Shown here one piece after another: positions 17,445-25,725 of a stretch of 64,000 bases of DNA. A model generated the notes under the pieces. It worked only from the letters and a program-made list of their open reading frames with translations, was not told the origin of the DNA and searched no databases. Source of the stretch: Amycolatopsis benzoatilytica AK 16/65 (GTDB taxonomy: Bacteria > Actinomycetota > Actinomycetes > Mycobacteriales > Pseudonocardiaceae). Within the stretch, counting starts at the first letter, position 1; each line of letters opens with the position of its first letter. The stretch lies in assembly GCF_000383915.1 (NCBI RefSeq), contig NZ_KB912942.1, positions 7,196,388 to 7,260,387 of the forward strand, read 5' to 3'. Position numbers and translations under genes: made by a program.

Positions 17445-19702
17445 ACCCGTTCCAGTTCGCCATGCGGGTGCTGCGCGGCGACCGGCGGACCCGCACCTCG
17501 GCGATCCTCACCGCGTTCGGCGTCGCGGTCGCGACCGGGCTGGTGCTGCTGCTCGCGACACTGCCCTACGCCACCCAGGCCCGCGAACAGCGCTCGCTGT
17601 GGCAGCGGAGCGGGCACTACAACAGCGGCGAGCAGAACTCGATGCTGATCAACACCACGAAGGACTACTTCGACGGTGCGCTGATCACCCGGGTCGATAT
17701 CGCGGTGAACGGTCCGGCCGGCGCGCTGCGGTTGCCGGCGGGCATCCCGCAGCTGCCCGGTCCCGGCGAGGCGGTCGTTTCGCCCGCGCTGGGCAAGCTG
17801 CTCGCCAGCACGCCCGCGGAGAAGCTTGGGAACCGGTTCGGCAAGCCGGTCGCCTCGTTCGGGGACGACGCGCTGCGCTTCCCGGAACAGCTGGTGGTGC
17901 TCGTCGGGCACTCCGCGCAGGAGATGCGCCCGTCCGGCGATGCCTACTCGGGCATCCACGGCATCCCGGTGTCCTCCTTCCCGACTGGCGAGGGGCGCCC
18001 GGACAAGCTGCTGACCGTGCTGTCCTGGGTCGGCATCATCGTGCTGCTGGTGCCCAGCCTGGTGCTGGTCGCGTCGTCGGCACGGCTCACTGCCGCCCGC
18101 CGGGAACAGCGGCTCGCCGCGATCCGGCTGGCTGGTGCGACGCCGGGTCAGGTGACCGCGATGGTGGCCTCCGAAACCGGGGTGTCGGCGGTCGCCGGTG
18201 CGCTGCTCGGCCTGCTGGTGAGTCCCTTGCTGCGCGCGCTGGCCTCGTTCGTGCCGTGGGACGGCGGGACCTGGATGGCGTCCGACTTCAGCCTGCCGGT
18301 CCCGTTGACCGTGCTTTCGGTGCTCGCGGTTCCGTTGCTGGTGGTGCTGGCCGGGGTGCTCGGCCTGCGCCGCGTGGTGAGCACGCCGCTCTTCGCGACC
18401 GGCGGGCACACCGTGAAGCCGTTGCACTGGTGGCGGCTGCTGGCGCTGCCAGCTGCCGGACTGTTCTTCCTGTACAGCGTTTTCGGTGCCCGCGGCAGTG
18501 GCGGCAACCTCGCGCTTCTCGGGCTGGCGTTGGTGGTCGGCTCGGCGATGGTGGTCGGGCCGTGGGTGACCTCCGCGGTCGGCGGCACGTTTGTGCGGAT
18601 GTGGCGGCGGCCGTCGTCGCTGCTGGCCGGACGGCGGCTGCGCAACGACCCGCAGGGCGCCTACCGGGCGACCGCGGGGATCGTGCTCGCGGTGTTCACC
18701 GGGTCGATGGCGCTGACGCTGCTGCCGTCGTTCGACGCACTCGCCGGCGGTGGCCGGGCTTACGTGGACTCGGCGCTGTACCTGGACGTTTCGGCGAAAG
18801 AAGCGCCCGCGGCCGCTCAGCAGACCAACGCCGCGCTGGCCAAGGCCGGCGTCACGGAGCGGGTGGTGCCGGTGGCAAGCGTCTACCTCGGCCAAGGCAG
18901 CCAGGGCTCCGGCGCCATGTCCCGCGGCTATGTCATGACCTGCGCGGACGCCGCGAAGCTGACCCGGATCGGCATCACTGAGCGGGACTGCAAGCCGGGT
19001 GTCTCGCTCTACTCGCCCTACCAGCTCGACGCGACCAGGCTGAACGTCGAGAACTTCGGTTCGAGCGACGGCAAGACCGTCCCGCTCGGGAACGTCACGA
19101 CCGGCACGTACCACCCGGACCGGGACAACCACAGCGAGTACGTGCTCGACCCGTCCGCGCTGCCCGCCGGGGTGACGCCGACCTACGTCACCCTGGTGGT
19201 GCCGACCGTCGAAGCCGACCGCGAGATCGTGCGGACCGCGCTGGCCCCGCACGCGATCGGCAGTGAGATCGGCAGCCGCGACCAGTATCTCTACGGCCAG
19301 CAGGTGCAGTTGAACGACCTGCGCCGGGTCACCGTGATCGGCCTGATCGCGGCGGGCATTCTGGCCGGCTGCAGCGCGGCGGTGGCGACCGCGGGTTCGG
19401 TGATGGACCGGCGGCGCACGTTCGGCGCGCTGATGGCGGCCGGTACGCCGGTGCGGGTGCTGTCCCGCGCACTCCGGATGGAGGCCGCGCTGCCCGCACT
19501 GGTGGTGACGATCGGCGCCGGGGTGATGGGCGTGCTGGTCGGGCTCGGGTTGTTCATGGCGACCGTCAAGGCCGGCGCGGTGGTGTTCAGCCCGTGGATC
19601 GCCGCGCCGATCGTGCTCGGCATCGGCGTCGCGCTGCTCGGCGCGTCGGTCTGCACACCCGCGCTGAAGCGGGTGCAGGCGGAACCGCTCGCCGACGAAT
19701 AG
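17441..19702 (+). CDS. FtsX-like ABC transporter permease
   Basis: Membrane permease of 753 aa. Helix 1 is near residues 20-40 and is followed by an extracytoplasmic segment (~45-190). A three-helix FtsX domain lies near 190-310, additional helices at ~325-365 and 400-425, a second external domain to ~625 and a final three-helix FtsX domain to the C-terminus. This two-FtsX-domain plan matches the actinobacterial macrolide/peptide exporter group. It is co-translated with the ATPase gene and ends at a strong terminator (19752-19795). Confidence 0.92.
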   Translation: MNPFQFAMRVLRGDRRTRTSAILTAFGVAVATGLVLLLATLPYATQAREQRSLWQRSGHYNSGEQNSMLINTTKDYFDGALITRVDIAVNGPAGALRLPAGIPQLPGPGEAVVSPALGKLLASTPAEKLGNRFGKPVASFGDDALRFPEQLVVLVGHSAQEMRPSGDAYSGIHGIPVSSFPTGEGRPDKLLTVLSWVGIIVLLVPSLVLVASSARLTAARREQRLAAIRLAGATPGQVTAMVASETGVSAVAGALLGLLVSPLLRALASFVPWDGGTWMASDFSLPVPLTVLSVLAVPLLVVLAGVLGLRRVVSTPLFATGGHTVKPLHWWRLLALPAAGLFFLYSVFGARGSGGNLALLGLALVVGSAMVVGPWVTSAVGGTFVRMWRRPSSLLAGRRLRNDPQGAYRATAGIVLAVFTGSMALTLLPSFDALAGGGRAYVDSALYLDVSAKEAPAAAQQTNAALAKAGVTERVVPVASVYLGQGSQGSGAMSRGYVMTCADAAKLTRIGITERDCKPGVSLYSPYQLDATRLNVENFGSSDGKTVPLGNVTTGTYHPDRDNHSEYVLDPSALPAGVTPTYVTLVVPTVEADREIVRTALAPHAIGSEIGSRDQYLYGQQVQLNDLRRVTVIGLIAAGILAGCSAAVATAGSVMDRRRTFGALMAAGTPVRVLSRALRMEAALPALVVTIGAGVMGVLVGLGLFMATVKAGAVVFSPWIAAPIVLGIGVALLGASVCTPALKRVQAEPLADE

Positions 19703-19751
19703 CTGGCCGCCGCCTCTTCGTGGGGTAGGGGCGGCACCGGGGGTGAAAGGA

Positions 19752-19795
19752 CGCAGGGCCGTTGCCGGGGATGGGAACCCGGCAACGGCCCTGCG
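19752..19795 (+). terminator. Strong intrinsic terminator after the FtsX permease gene
   Basis: Perfect 18-bp arms (19752-19769 and 19778-19795) around an 8-nt loop, followed by gcgtttt. It stops the ABC operon. A repeat-family palindrome follows immediately at 19809. Confidence 0.85.
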
Positions 19796-19808
19796 GCGTT
19801 TTCGGTCA

Positions 19809-19855
19809 GTGAAGGGCCGCTTGAGGGACTTAGATTCCCGGAAGGGGCCCTTCAC
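19809..19855. repeat. Palindromic repeat GTGAAGGG family, copy 3
   Basis: GTGAAGGGCC (19809-19818) pairs with GGCCCTTCAC (19846-19855); the interior (GGGACTTAGATTCCC) is an imperfect version of the inner block in copies 1 and 4. It lies between the convergent FtsX permease and trmB genes, 28 bp before the trmB stop. Confidence 0.75.
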
Positions 19856-19882
19856 GGACTTCTGGCATGAGACAGCGTTGGG

Positions 19883-20590
19883 TCAGCGCTTCTCGAAGAT
19901 CAAGTCGTGCGACACCCGGCCCTCGAGGTCCGCGCGCTGTTCGAACTTGGTCACCGGCCGCCACTGCGGGCGTGGTGCCCAGCCGCCAGGCTCGTCGGCG
20001 TACCGGTTGCGCAGCGCGGGCTCGGCCGAGCACACCTCGAGCATCTGCTCGGCGTAGTGCTCCCAGTCGGTCGCCAGGTGGAAGGTCCCGCCGGGCGCGA
20101 GCCGCGAAGCGACCAGCGCGACGAACTCCGGCTGGACGATCCGGCGCTTGTGGTGGCGCTTCTTCGGCCACGGATCCGGGAAGAACAGCCGCACGCCGGA
20201 CAGCGCACCGGGCGCGACGTGGTCGGTCAGCAGCACCACGGCGTCGCCGTGCATCATCCGGAGGTTGGTCACGCCCAGCTTCTCCGCGCGCAGCATCAAT
20301 TGGCCGAGGCCGGGGTCGTACACCTCGGCGGCCACGTAGTTCAGCTCCGGGGCGGCGGCGGCCAGCTGCGAGGTGGTCTCGCCCATGCCGGACCCGATCT
20401 CCAGCATCACCGGCGCTTCCCGGCCGAACCACTGCGCGAAGTCGACCGGCCCGGCGGGCAGGTCGGCTACCGTACGGCCCAGCCGCGGCCAGTGTTCTTC
20501 CCAGGCACGCTGCTGTCCGACGGTCATCCGGCCGCCGCGTTTGACGTAACTGACCACGCTGCGCAGCCGGGGCTGGTCGTCGTTTTCCAC
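19883..20590 (-). CDS. trmB: tRNA (guanine-N7)-methyltransferase
   Basis: SAM-dependent enzyme making m7G46 in the tRNA variable loop. The SAM motif MLEIGSGMGET and the family signature RLFFPDPWPKKRHHKRRIVQ are present, followed by GGTFHLATDWEHYAEQML. The GTG start at 20590 gives 235 aa; minus-strand TATCTT ends 6 nt before it, suggesting a leaderless transcript. The next gene upstream (20611-21174) points the same way and ends 20 bp before this start, so read-through is also possible. Confidence 0.95.
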   Translation of the reverse strand: MENDDQPRLRSVVSYVKRGGRMTVGQQRAWEEHWPRLGRTVADLPAGPVDFAQWFGREAPVMLEIGSGMGETTSQLAAAAPELNYVAAEVYDPGLGQLMLRAEKLGVTNLRMMHGDAVVLLTDHVAPGALSGVRLFFPDPWPKKRHHKRRIVQPEFVALVASRLAPGGTFHLATDWEHYAEQMLEVCSAEPALRNRYADEPGGWAPRPQWRPVTKFEQRADLEGRVSHDLIFEKR

Positions 20591-20610
20591 CCGAACAAGA
20601 TACGGCCGGG

Positions 20611-21174
20611 TCAGCGCACCGCTTCCAGCTCCCCGAGCCGAGCGCGCAGGCCGGCCAGGCCGGCCACCGCGACCGGGTCCGGTGCGGGCCCGGAGTGCGC
20701 GGGCAGCACGTCGATCCAGCCGTCGTGCCGGTCGGTGTTCAGCACCGTGGTCGGGATGGAATGGCCGGACTTCCCGCGTTCGGACGGCATGAACTCCCAG
20801 TAACCGGATTCGCCGTCGGCCGCCCAGGGCACGAACTCCCAGCCCATCCGCTTGCCGAGCAGCTGCGCCACCCGGTCCTCGATCCGGAAGCCGAGCTCGC
20901 GGGAGTCCAGCTTGCCGCTCGCGAACGCGCGCAGCCACCAGGGCGCCGGTGGCGGATCTTCGTCGCCGCCCGCGCGCCGGTACAGCGCGAGCACGGCGTC
21001 CTCGGGCGCACGGTGCACCCACGCCTGGCGCAGTTCGGCCGGCCGCATCGCGGGCCGGGCGAACCGCGGCAGTTCGATCGCCTGGGACCATTCGAGGTCC
21101 AGCATCGGCTCGAGCCGGGGAGTCGGTACCGCGACGTCGCGGGAAAGGATGAATCGATCAGCGTCCACCGTCAA
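20611..21174 (-). CDS. Conserved hypothetical protein upstream of trmB
   Basis: I do not recognise a family. The 187-aa protein is soluble, without signal peptide or membrane segment, and has a conserved-looking core (RIEDRVAQLLGKRMGWEFVPW, then SGYWEFMPSERGKSGHSIPTTVL). A TTG at 21174 with GGAGG 7 nt upstream is taken as the start; GTG 21168 is an alternative. Codon use matches the neighbourhood. It may be co-transcribed with trmB 20 bp downstream, but no functional link is evident. Confidence 0.75.
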   Translation of the reverse strand: MTVDADRFILSRDVAVPTPRLEPMLDLEWSQAIELPRFARPAMRPAELRQAWVHRAPEDAVLALYRRAGGDEDPPPAPWWLRAFASGKLDSRELGFRIEDRVAQLLGKRMGWEFVPWAADGESGYWEFMPSERGKSGHSIPTTVLNTDRHDGWIDVLPAHSGPAPDPVAVAGLAGLRARLGELEAVR

Positions 21175-21324
21175 GGTTCACCTCCGGAGAGCTGAGACGG
21201 GGCTCCGGCTTTGAATATCCTGGGAGTTTAACCAGTATGTCCGCTCCGTGTGAGAGAAGCCACACCTGCTTAACGTGGTCTTAATCCGTTTGCCCGCGGT
21301 ACAAGCGCGACTGCACGTGCAGAT

Positions 21325-22068
21325 TCAAGCGTCGCGCCGATTCGCGGTGACGACACCGGCCGCGAACAACGCCGCGCTGATCGCGGCGAAATAGCCGAGA
21401 TAACCCCATGGCCCGAAAGGCGGCGACAGTTTCAAGGTGGCTCTGGTGAAATCTCCACCAGCGAACTGGGAAGCCGCGTAGAACGGCATCCACTGATAGA
21501 CGTCGGGGCCGATCTTCGGGATCAGGATGATCAGGCCCTCCACCAGCTGCGTCCACACCAGCACGATCGACAGCGCCAGCGCGGAACTGCGCAGCAGCAG
21601 CCCGACGCCGACGCCGAGCAGTCCGGTCAGCCCGAAGGTCGCGACCTGCCCGAACACGATCCGCCAGTCCGCGCCGCTGTGCAGGCCGAGGTCGGTGTCC
21701 GGGCGCACCAGGTGGCCCATCCCCCACGAGCCGAGGCCGGCGGCCAGGCCGAGCACCGCACAGGTCGCCGACACCACCGCGCCCTTGGCGAGCAGCACCG
21801 GCACGCGCGTGGGCACCGCCTGGAAGGTCAGCCGCAGCGTGCCCCAGCTGAAGTCGGCGGTCGCGGCGAGCACCGCCAGCACCATCGCGACGGTGCGGCC
21901 GGTGCTGGTGGCGAGCTGCGTGTTGCTCACGTCCGCGGTGATCTCGGCCCCGGAAAGGCCGAGGAACAGCGCGGTGAACGCGATCGGCGCGGCCACCGCG
22001 ATCAGCGCGCACCACCAGGGCGCGCGGGTGCTGAAAAGCTTGATTCGTTCCGCCCGCAGCAGGTTCAC
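21325..22068 (-). CDS. ABC-2 type permease, pair 1
   Basis: Membrane subunit of 247 aa with six predicted helices, starting NLLRAERIKLFSTRAPWW, the usual ABC-2 entry helix. Its GTG start overlaps the ATPase stop by 4 nt, so the two are co-translated. Its sequence plan (WRIVFGQVATFG, then LVEGLIILIPKIGPDVYQWMPF) is clearly paralogous to the permease at 23145-23894. Substrate unknown; lantibiotic-type immunity exporters share this architecture. Confidence 0.9.
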   Translation of the reverse strand: MNLLRAERIKLFSTRAPWWCALIAVAAPIAFTALFLGLSGAEITADVSNTQLATSTGRTVAMVLAVLAATADFSWGTLRLTFQAVPTRVPVLLAKGAVVSATCAVLGLAAGLGSWGMGHLVRPDTDLGLHSGADWRIVFGQVATFGLTGLLGVGVGLLLRSSALALSIVLVWTQLVEGLIILIPKIGPDVYQWMPFYAASQFAGGDFTRATLKLSPPFGPWGYLGYFAAISAALFAAGVVTANRRDA

Positions 22069-22982
22069 CGCGTACCTCCGCTGACGAATTCGTTTGCCTG
22101 GCCGGTCAATTCGAGATATGCGTGCTCCAGCGAACCGGCCACCGGGCTCAGCTCGTGCAGTGTGACGCCGGCCGCGAAGGCCAGTTCGCCGACCGCCGCA
22201 CTGTCCATTTCGGACACAACGAACACCGGGGCGGCTTCGGAATCCTCGGTGAAAACCGCGCCTCGTTCGGTGAGTGCTTTTCGCAGCGCCTCGGCGTGCG
22301 GGGTGCGCACCCGGACTCCGCGAGATCCGGCGCGGGCTACGAAATCCGTCATGGTGCCCTGGTAAATCAGCTCTCCGCGCCCGATCACCACCAGATCCTG
22401 TGCGGTTTGCTCCATTTCCGGCAGCAGATGGCTCGACACGAACACCGTGCGGCCCTCCGCGGCGAGCCCGTGCAGCAGCTGCCGCACCCAGTGCACGCCT
22501 TCCGGGTCGAGGCCGTTCACCGGCTCGTCGAACAGCAACACGCGCGGGTCGCCCAGCAAGGCCGTCGCGATGCCGAGCCGCTGCAGCATGCCGAGAGAGA
22601 AGGTGCCCGCCCGCTTGCCCGCCACCGAAGCGAGCCCGACAAGTTCGAGCACCTCGTCCGTGCGCTTGTCCGGCAGCCCGTTGGTCGCGGCGAGGAAGCG
22701 CAGGTGCTGCCGCGCGGTGCGGCCGGGGTGGCGCCAGGTCGCGTCGAGCAGGGCACCGACGGTGCGCAGCGGATCGGTCAGCTGCCGGTACGGCTTGCCC
22801 TCGATGTGCGCGGTGCCCGCGGTAGGAGCGTCGAGGCCGAGCATCAGCCGCATGGTGGTGGATTTGCCCGCCCCGTTGGGGCCGAGGAACCCGGTGACGC
22901 GTCCCGCCTGGGCGGTGAACGTCAGGTCCCGCACCGCGACCGTGTCGCCGTACGCCTTCGTGAGTCCGGTTGCTTCGAGCAC
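22065..22982 (-). CDS. ABC transporter ATP-binding protein, pair 1 (BcrA type)
   Basis: ATPase subunit of 305 aa. Walker A LGPNGAGKST lies at residues 33-42, the signature is the BcrA-type FSLGMLQRLG instead of LSGGQ, Walker B is VLLFDEPVNGLDPEG, and the H-loop region reads VFVSSHLLPEM. A C-terminal ~85-residue domain ends in ELTGQANEF. It is highly similar to the ATPase at 23921-24856; the two ATPase-permease pairs arose by tandem duplication. It overlaps its permease by 4 nt. Confidence 0.93.
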   Translation of the reverse strand: MLEATGLTKAYGDTVAVRDLTFTAQAGRVTGFLGPNGAGKSTTMRLMLGLDAPTAGTAHIEGKPYRQLTDPLRTVGALLDATWRHPGRTARQHLRFLAATNGLPDKRTDEVLELVGLASVAGKRAGTFSLGMLQRLGIATALLGDPRVLLFDEPVNGLDPEGVHWVRQLLHGLAAEGRTVFVSSHLLPEMEQTAQDLVVIGRGELIYQGTMTDFVARAGSRGVRVRTPHAEALRKALTERGAVFTEDSEAAPVFVVSEMDSAAVGELAFAAGVTLHELSPVAGSLEHAYLELTGQANEFVSGGTR

Positions 22983-23020
22983 GCCTCACCCCTTCTCGTG
23001 CAGCCGAACTCTACCGGTAC

Positions 23021-23062
23021 ACAAGATCCGGGCCGCCCCCCGAACGGCGACCCGGATCTTGT
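23021..23062. terminator. Hairpin between the two tandem ABC-2 pairs
   Basis: ACAAGATCCGGG (23021-23032) and CCCGGATCTTGT (23051-23062) are exact 12-bp arms with an 18-nt GC-rich loop. It lies 83 bp past the stop of the second pair and 39 bp before the start of the first, so it probably separates or attenuates the two transcripts. The T-rich side faces the + strand, which has no gene there, so efficiency on the minus strand is uncertain. Confidence 0.5.
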
Positions 23063-23144
23063 TCCCCTTTTCCCTTTTTCCCCTTGTTCGGCTCGGCCGG
23101 CCCCCGCCTGACTCGTTCCGAACGCCCGTGGTGGGTCTTTGGTG

Positions 23145-23894
23145 TCAGGCGTCGCGCTTCTTCGCGACGCCGATCGCGATGGCCAGCATCACCACGGCCA
23201 CCCCGGCGAAGTAGGCCAGCGAGCCGCCCTGAGACAGCACCGAGTCCGACGCTCCCGGCCCGGGGCCCGAGCCGCCCGCGTTGCCGAGGAACTTCTCCGC
23301 GACGTTGAACGGCATCCACTCGTGGATCTTCGGGCCGATGCTCGGGATGAGCTGGACCAGGTTTTCCACCGCCAGCACGTAGATCAGCAGCAGCGAGAGC
23401 GCGCCGGCGCTGTGCCGGATCAGCGTGCCGACCGCGACCGCGATGACCGCGGCGAAAGCGAACACCAGCCCGACGCCGGCGACGTTGATCCAGTCCGCGG
23501 AGGTGGTCAGCGCCAGCGAGTCCGACGGGCGGATCGCGTAGCCGAGGCCCCAGGCGCCGAAGGCGGCGATCTCGCCGATCACCAGCGACAGGAGTGCGAC
23601 GACGACGGCCTTGGCGACCAGCACCGAGCCGCGGTGCGGCACCGCCTGGAAGGTGGTGCGGATAGTGCCGAAGCGGTACTCGGTGGTGACCGACAGCGCG
23701 GCCAGCACCATGATCACCGCGATGCCGAACTGGTGTCCGGCCTGGGTGTTGGCGACGCTGAGGGTTTCCCCGCTCGGCGCGGAGGCGGCCATCAGCGCGG
23801 CGAAGCCCGCGGTGAGTGCGATGGCGATGACGGCACACCACCACGGCGACCGGGTGGTGAAGAGCTTGATGCGTTCGACCGCGAGCAAAGTCAT
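23145..23894 (-). CDS. ABC-2 type permease, pair 2
   Basis: Membrane subunit of 249 aa with six predicted helices starting TLLAVERIKLFTTRSPWW. A GAGGAAGAG ribosome site precedes the ATG at 23894, which lies 26 bp after the ATPase stop. It shares motifs with the pair 1 permease (RFGTIRTTFQAVP, LVQLIPSIGPKIHEWMPF). A Gly/Pro-rich insertion (NAGGSGPGPGASDS) near residue 200 distinguishes it from its paralogue. Confidence 0.9.
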   Translation of the reverse strand: MTLLAVERIKLFTTRSPWWCAVIAIALTAGFAALMAASAPSGETLSVANTQAGHQFGIAVIMVLAALSVTTEYRFGTIRTTFQAVPHRGSVLVAKAVVVALLSLVIGEIAAFGAWGLGYAIRPSDSLALTTSADWINVAGVGLVFAFAAVIAVAVGTLIRHSAGALSLLLIYVLAVENLVQLIPSIGPKIHEWMPFNVAEKFLGNAGGSGPGPGASDSVLSQGGSLAYFAGVAVVMLAIAIGVAKKRDA

Positions 23895-23920
23895 GGGTTT
23901 CTCTTCCTCGGCAAGGGTGG

Positions 23921-24856
23921 TCAGCGGGCGGTCGCGGTCTGCTGAACCGCCGCGTCGAGTCCGGTGTGGTATTCGACGGAATCGCCGGTGATCTGCATGA
24001 ATGCCTGTTCGAGCGAACCGGTCTGCGGGCTCAGCTCGTGCAGCACCAGGCCGGCCGTCGCGGCGATCTCGCCGATCTTGTCGCTGTCCATTCCGGACAC
24101 GATGAGCGCGTCGCCGGCGTCCACGACCTGCGCGCTGGCCGAGACCAGCTGGGCGCGCAGCGCGGGCAGCTGCGGCGAGCGCACCTTCACGGTGTTCTCC
24201 GCCGCCCGGGCCACGAATTCCTCGGTCGTGGACTGCGCGATGAGCTGGCCCTTGCCGATCACCACCAGGTCGGTCGCGGTGAGCGCCATCTCGGAAAGCA
24301 GGTGGCTGGACACGAACACGGTCCGGCCCTCGGCCGCCAGCCGCTGCATGAACTTCCGGATCCAGAGGATGCCCTCCGGGTCGAGGCCGTTCACCGGCTC
24401 GTCGAACAGCAGCACCTCCGGGTCGCCGAGCAGTGCCGCGGCGATCCCCAGCCGCTGCGACATGCCGAGCGAGAACCCGCCTGCCCGCTTGCCCGCCACG
24501 CTGGTGAGGCCGACGGTGTCGAGCACCTCGTCCACCCGCGTCGCCGGGATCCGGTTGGACCGGGCCATCCACTGCAGGTGCGCGCGGGCCGAGCGGTTGG
24601 GGTGCACCCATTTCGCGTCGAGCAGCGCGCCGACCGTGCGCAGCGGTTCCTTCAGATCGTGGTAGAGCTTCCCGCCGATCCGGACCTGCCCCGAAGTCGG
24701 GTTGTCCAGCCCGAGGATCATCCGCATTGTGGTGGACTTCCCGGCGCCGTTGGGGCCGAGGAATCCGGTCACTTTCCCGGCGGCCACGCTGAACGACAGG
24801 TTGTTCACCGCAAGCGTGCTCCCGTAACGCTTGGTGAGACCTGTTGCCTCGATCAT
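23921..24856 (-). CDS. ABC transporter ATP-binding protein, pair 2 (BcrA type)
   Basis: ATPase subunit of 311 aa with Walker A LGPNGAGKST (33-42), signature FSLGMSQRLG, Walker B VLLFDEPVNGLDPEG and VFVSSHLLSEM. The ATG at 24856 follows a GAGGGAGCAGGGG ribosome site. The downstream permease is 26 bp away. The two-component genes 25069-26960 lie directly upstream in the same orientation, with a palindrome GAGTAGTACTC in the gap, so control of this transporter by that system is likely. Confidence 0.94.
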   Translation of the reverse strand: MIEATGLTKRYGSTLAVNNLSFSVAAGKVTGFLGPNGAGKSTTMRMILGLDNPTSGQVRIGGKLYHDLKEPLRTVGALLDAKWVHPNRSARAHLQWMARSNRIPATRVDEVLDTVGLTSVAGKRAGGFSLGMSQRLGIAAALLGDPEVLLFDEPVNGLDPEGILWIRKFMQRLAAEGRTVFVSSHLLSEMALTATDLVVIGKGQLIAQSTTEEFVARAAENTVKVRSPQLPALRAQLVSASAQVVDAGDALIVSGMDSDKIGEIAATAGLVLHELSPQTGSLEQAFMQITGDSVEYHTGLDAAVQQTATAR

Positions 24857-24951
24857 CCCCTGCTCCCTCTACGGCGGTGCGGTCGGAATTCATCCTGACG
24901 CAGTGGCGCGCTTCCCGCGTCATCCTGTGGATCGAACTCGTCCCCCGACCT

Positions 24952-24962
24952 GAGTAGTACTC
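24952..24962. promoter_or_regulatory. Palindrome GAGTAGTACTC upstream of ABC pair 2
   Basis: GAGTA-G-TACTC is a perfect 11-bp palindrome in the 212-bp gap between the response regulator and the ABC ATPase genes. It lies about 95 bp upstream of the ATPase start. It could be a response-regulator or accessory-regulator site. The rest of the gap shows no gene. Confidence 0.35.
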
Positions 24963-25068
24963 TGGCCGCCCCGGAGACGGAGCGCGATGGGGGATGCCCC
25001 TGACCCGACCCTGAGTTTTCCCGCCGCCGGGCACCGCCCGCGAGGGTCGAAGGTCCACACAGGACCGG

Positions 25069-25725
25069 TCAGCCGAGCCCCGGCCGGGCGAGCCCGGTCT
25101 CGTAGGCGAGGACGACCGCCTGCACGCGGTCGCGCAGGTCCAGCTTCGACAGAATCCGGCCGACGTGCGTTTTCACGGTCGCCTCGGAAAGAAACAGCGT
25201 CTCGGCGATTTCGAGGTTCGACTTGCCTTTCGCGATCAGCACGAGCACTTCGCGTTCGCGGTCGGTGAGCACGTCGAGTTCGCTCGGGTCGCGCATTTCC
25301 GAACCGCCCGCTCCGACGAACCGGTCGAGCAGCCGGCGGGTGACCGACGGCGACATCACCGCGTCGCCCTCGGCGACCGAGCGCAGCGCGGACACCAGGT
25401 AGTCCGGCTGGGTGTCCTTGAGCAGGAAGCCGGACGCGCCGCCCTGCAGCGCGGCGTAGACGTACTCGTCCAAGTCGAAGGTGGTCATCACGAGCACCCG
25501 CGCGGTGCCCGCGGAGACGATCTGCTTGGTCGCCTCCACGCCGTCGAGCACCGGCATCCGCACATCCATCAGGACGACGTCCGGGCGCAGCTCGGCGGCC
25601 AGCCGCACGGCCTGGGCGCCGTCGCCCGCTTCGCCGACCACGTCGATGTCGGTTTGCGCGCCCAGCACCATCCGGAACCCGACGCGCATCAGTTCCTGGT
25701 CGTCGACGACCACAACTCGGATCAC
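25069..25725 (-). CDS. NarL/LuxR-type response regulator (LiaR-like)
   Basis: 218-aa regulator with receiver residues Asp9/Asp8, phospho-acceptor Asp54 (VLMDVRMP), Thr in VMTTFDLDEYV and Lys in GFLLKDTQ, then a LuxR HTH (LTDREREVLVLIAKGKSNLEIA...ATVKTHVG). The start overlaps the kinase stop by 4 nt. It resembles the regulator at 14116-14769, so the window holds two related systems next to ABC exporters. Confidence 0.95.
   Translation of the reverse strand: MIRVVVVDDQELMRVGFRMVLGAQTDIDVVGEAGDGAQAVRLAAELRPDVVLMDVRMPVLDGVEATKQIVSAGTARVLVMTTFDLDEYVYAALQGGASGFLLKDTQPDYLVSALRSVAEGDAVMSPSVTRRLLDRFVGAGGSEMRDPSELDVLTDREREVLVLIAKGKSNLEIAETLFLSEATVKTHVGRILSKLDLRDRVQAVVLAYETGLARPGLG

Noticed and set aside
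16808..19855. Open frame of about 1,000 codons antisense to the ABC ATPase and FtsX permease
   Set aside because: Arg/Pro/His-rich with no domain, complementary to two clear genes. It reflects the GC-rich third codon positions of the opposite strand.
19883..21091. A single 402-codon trmB gene
   Set aside because: The upstream part lies opposite to and in a different phase from the gene 20611-21174; TrmB homology begins at the GTG 20590.
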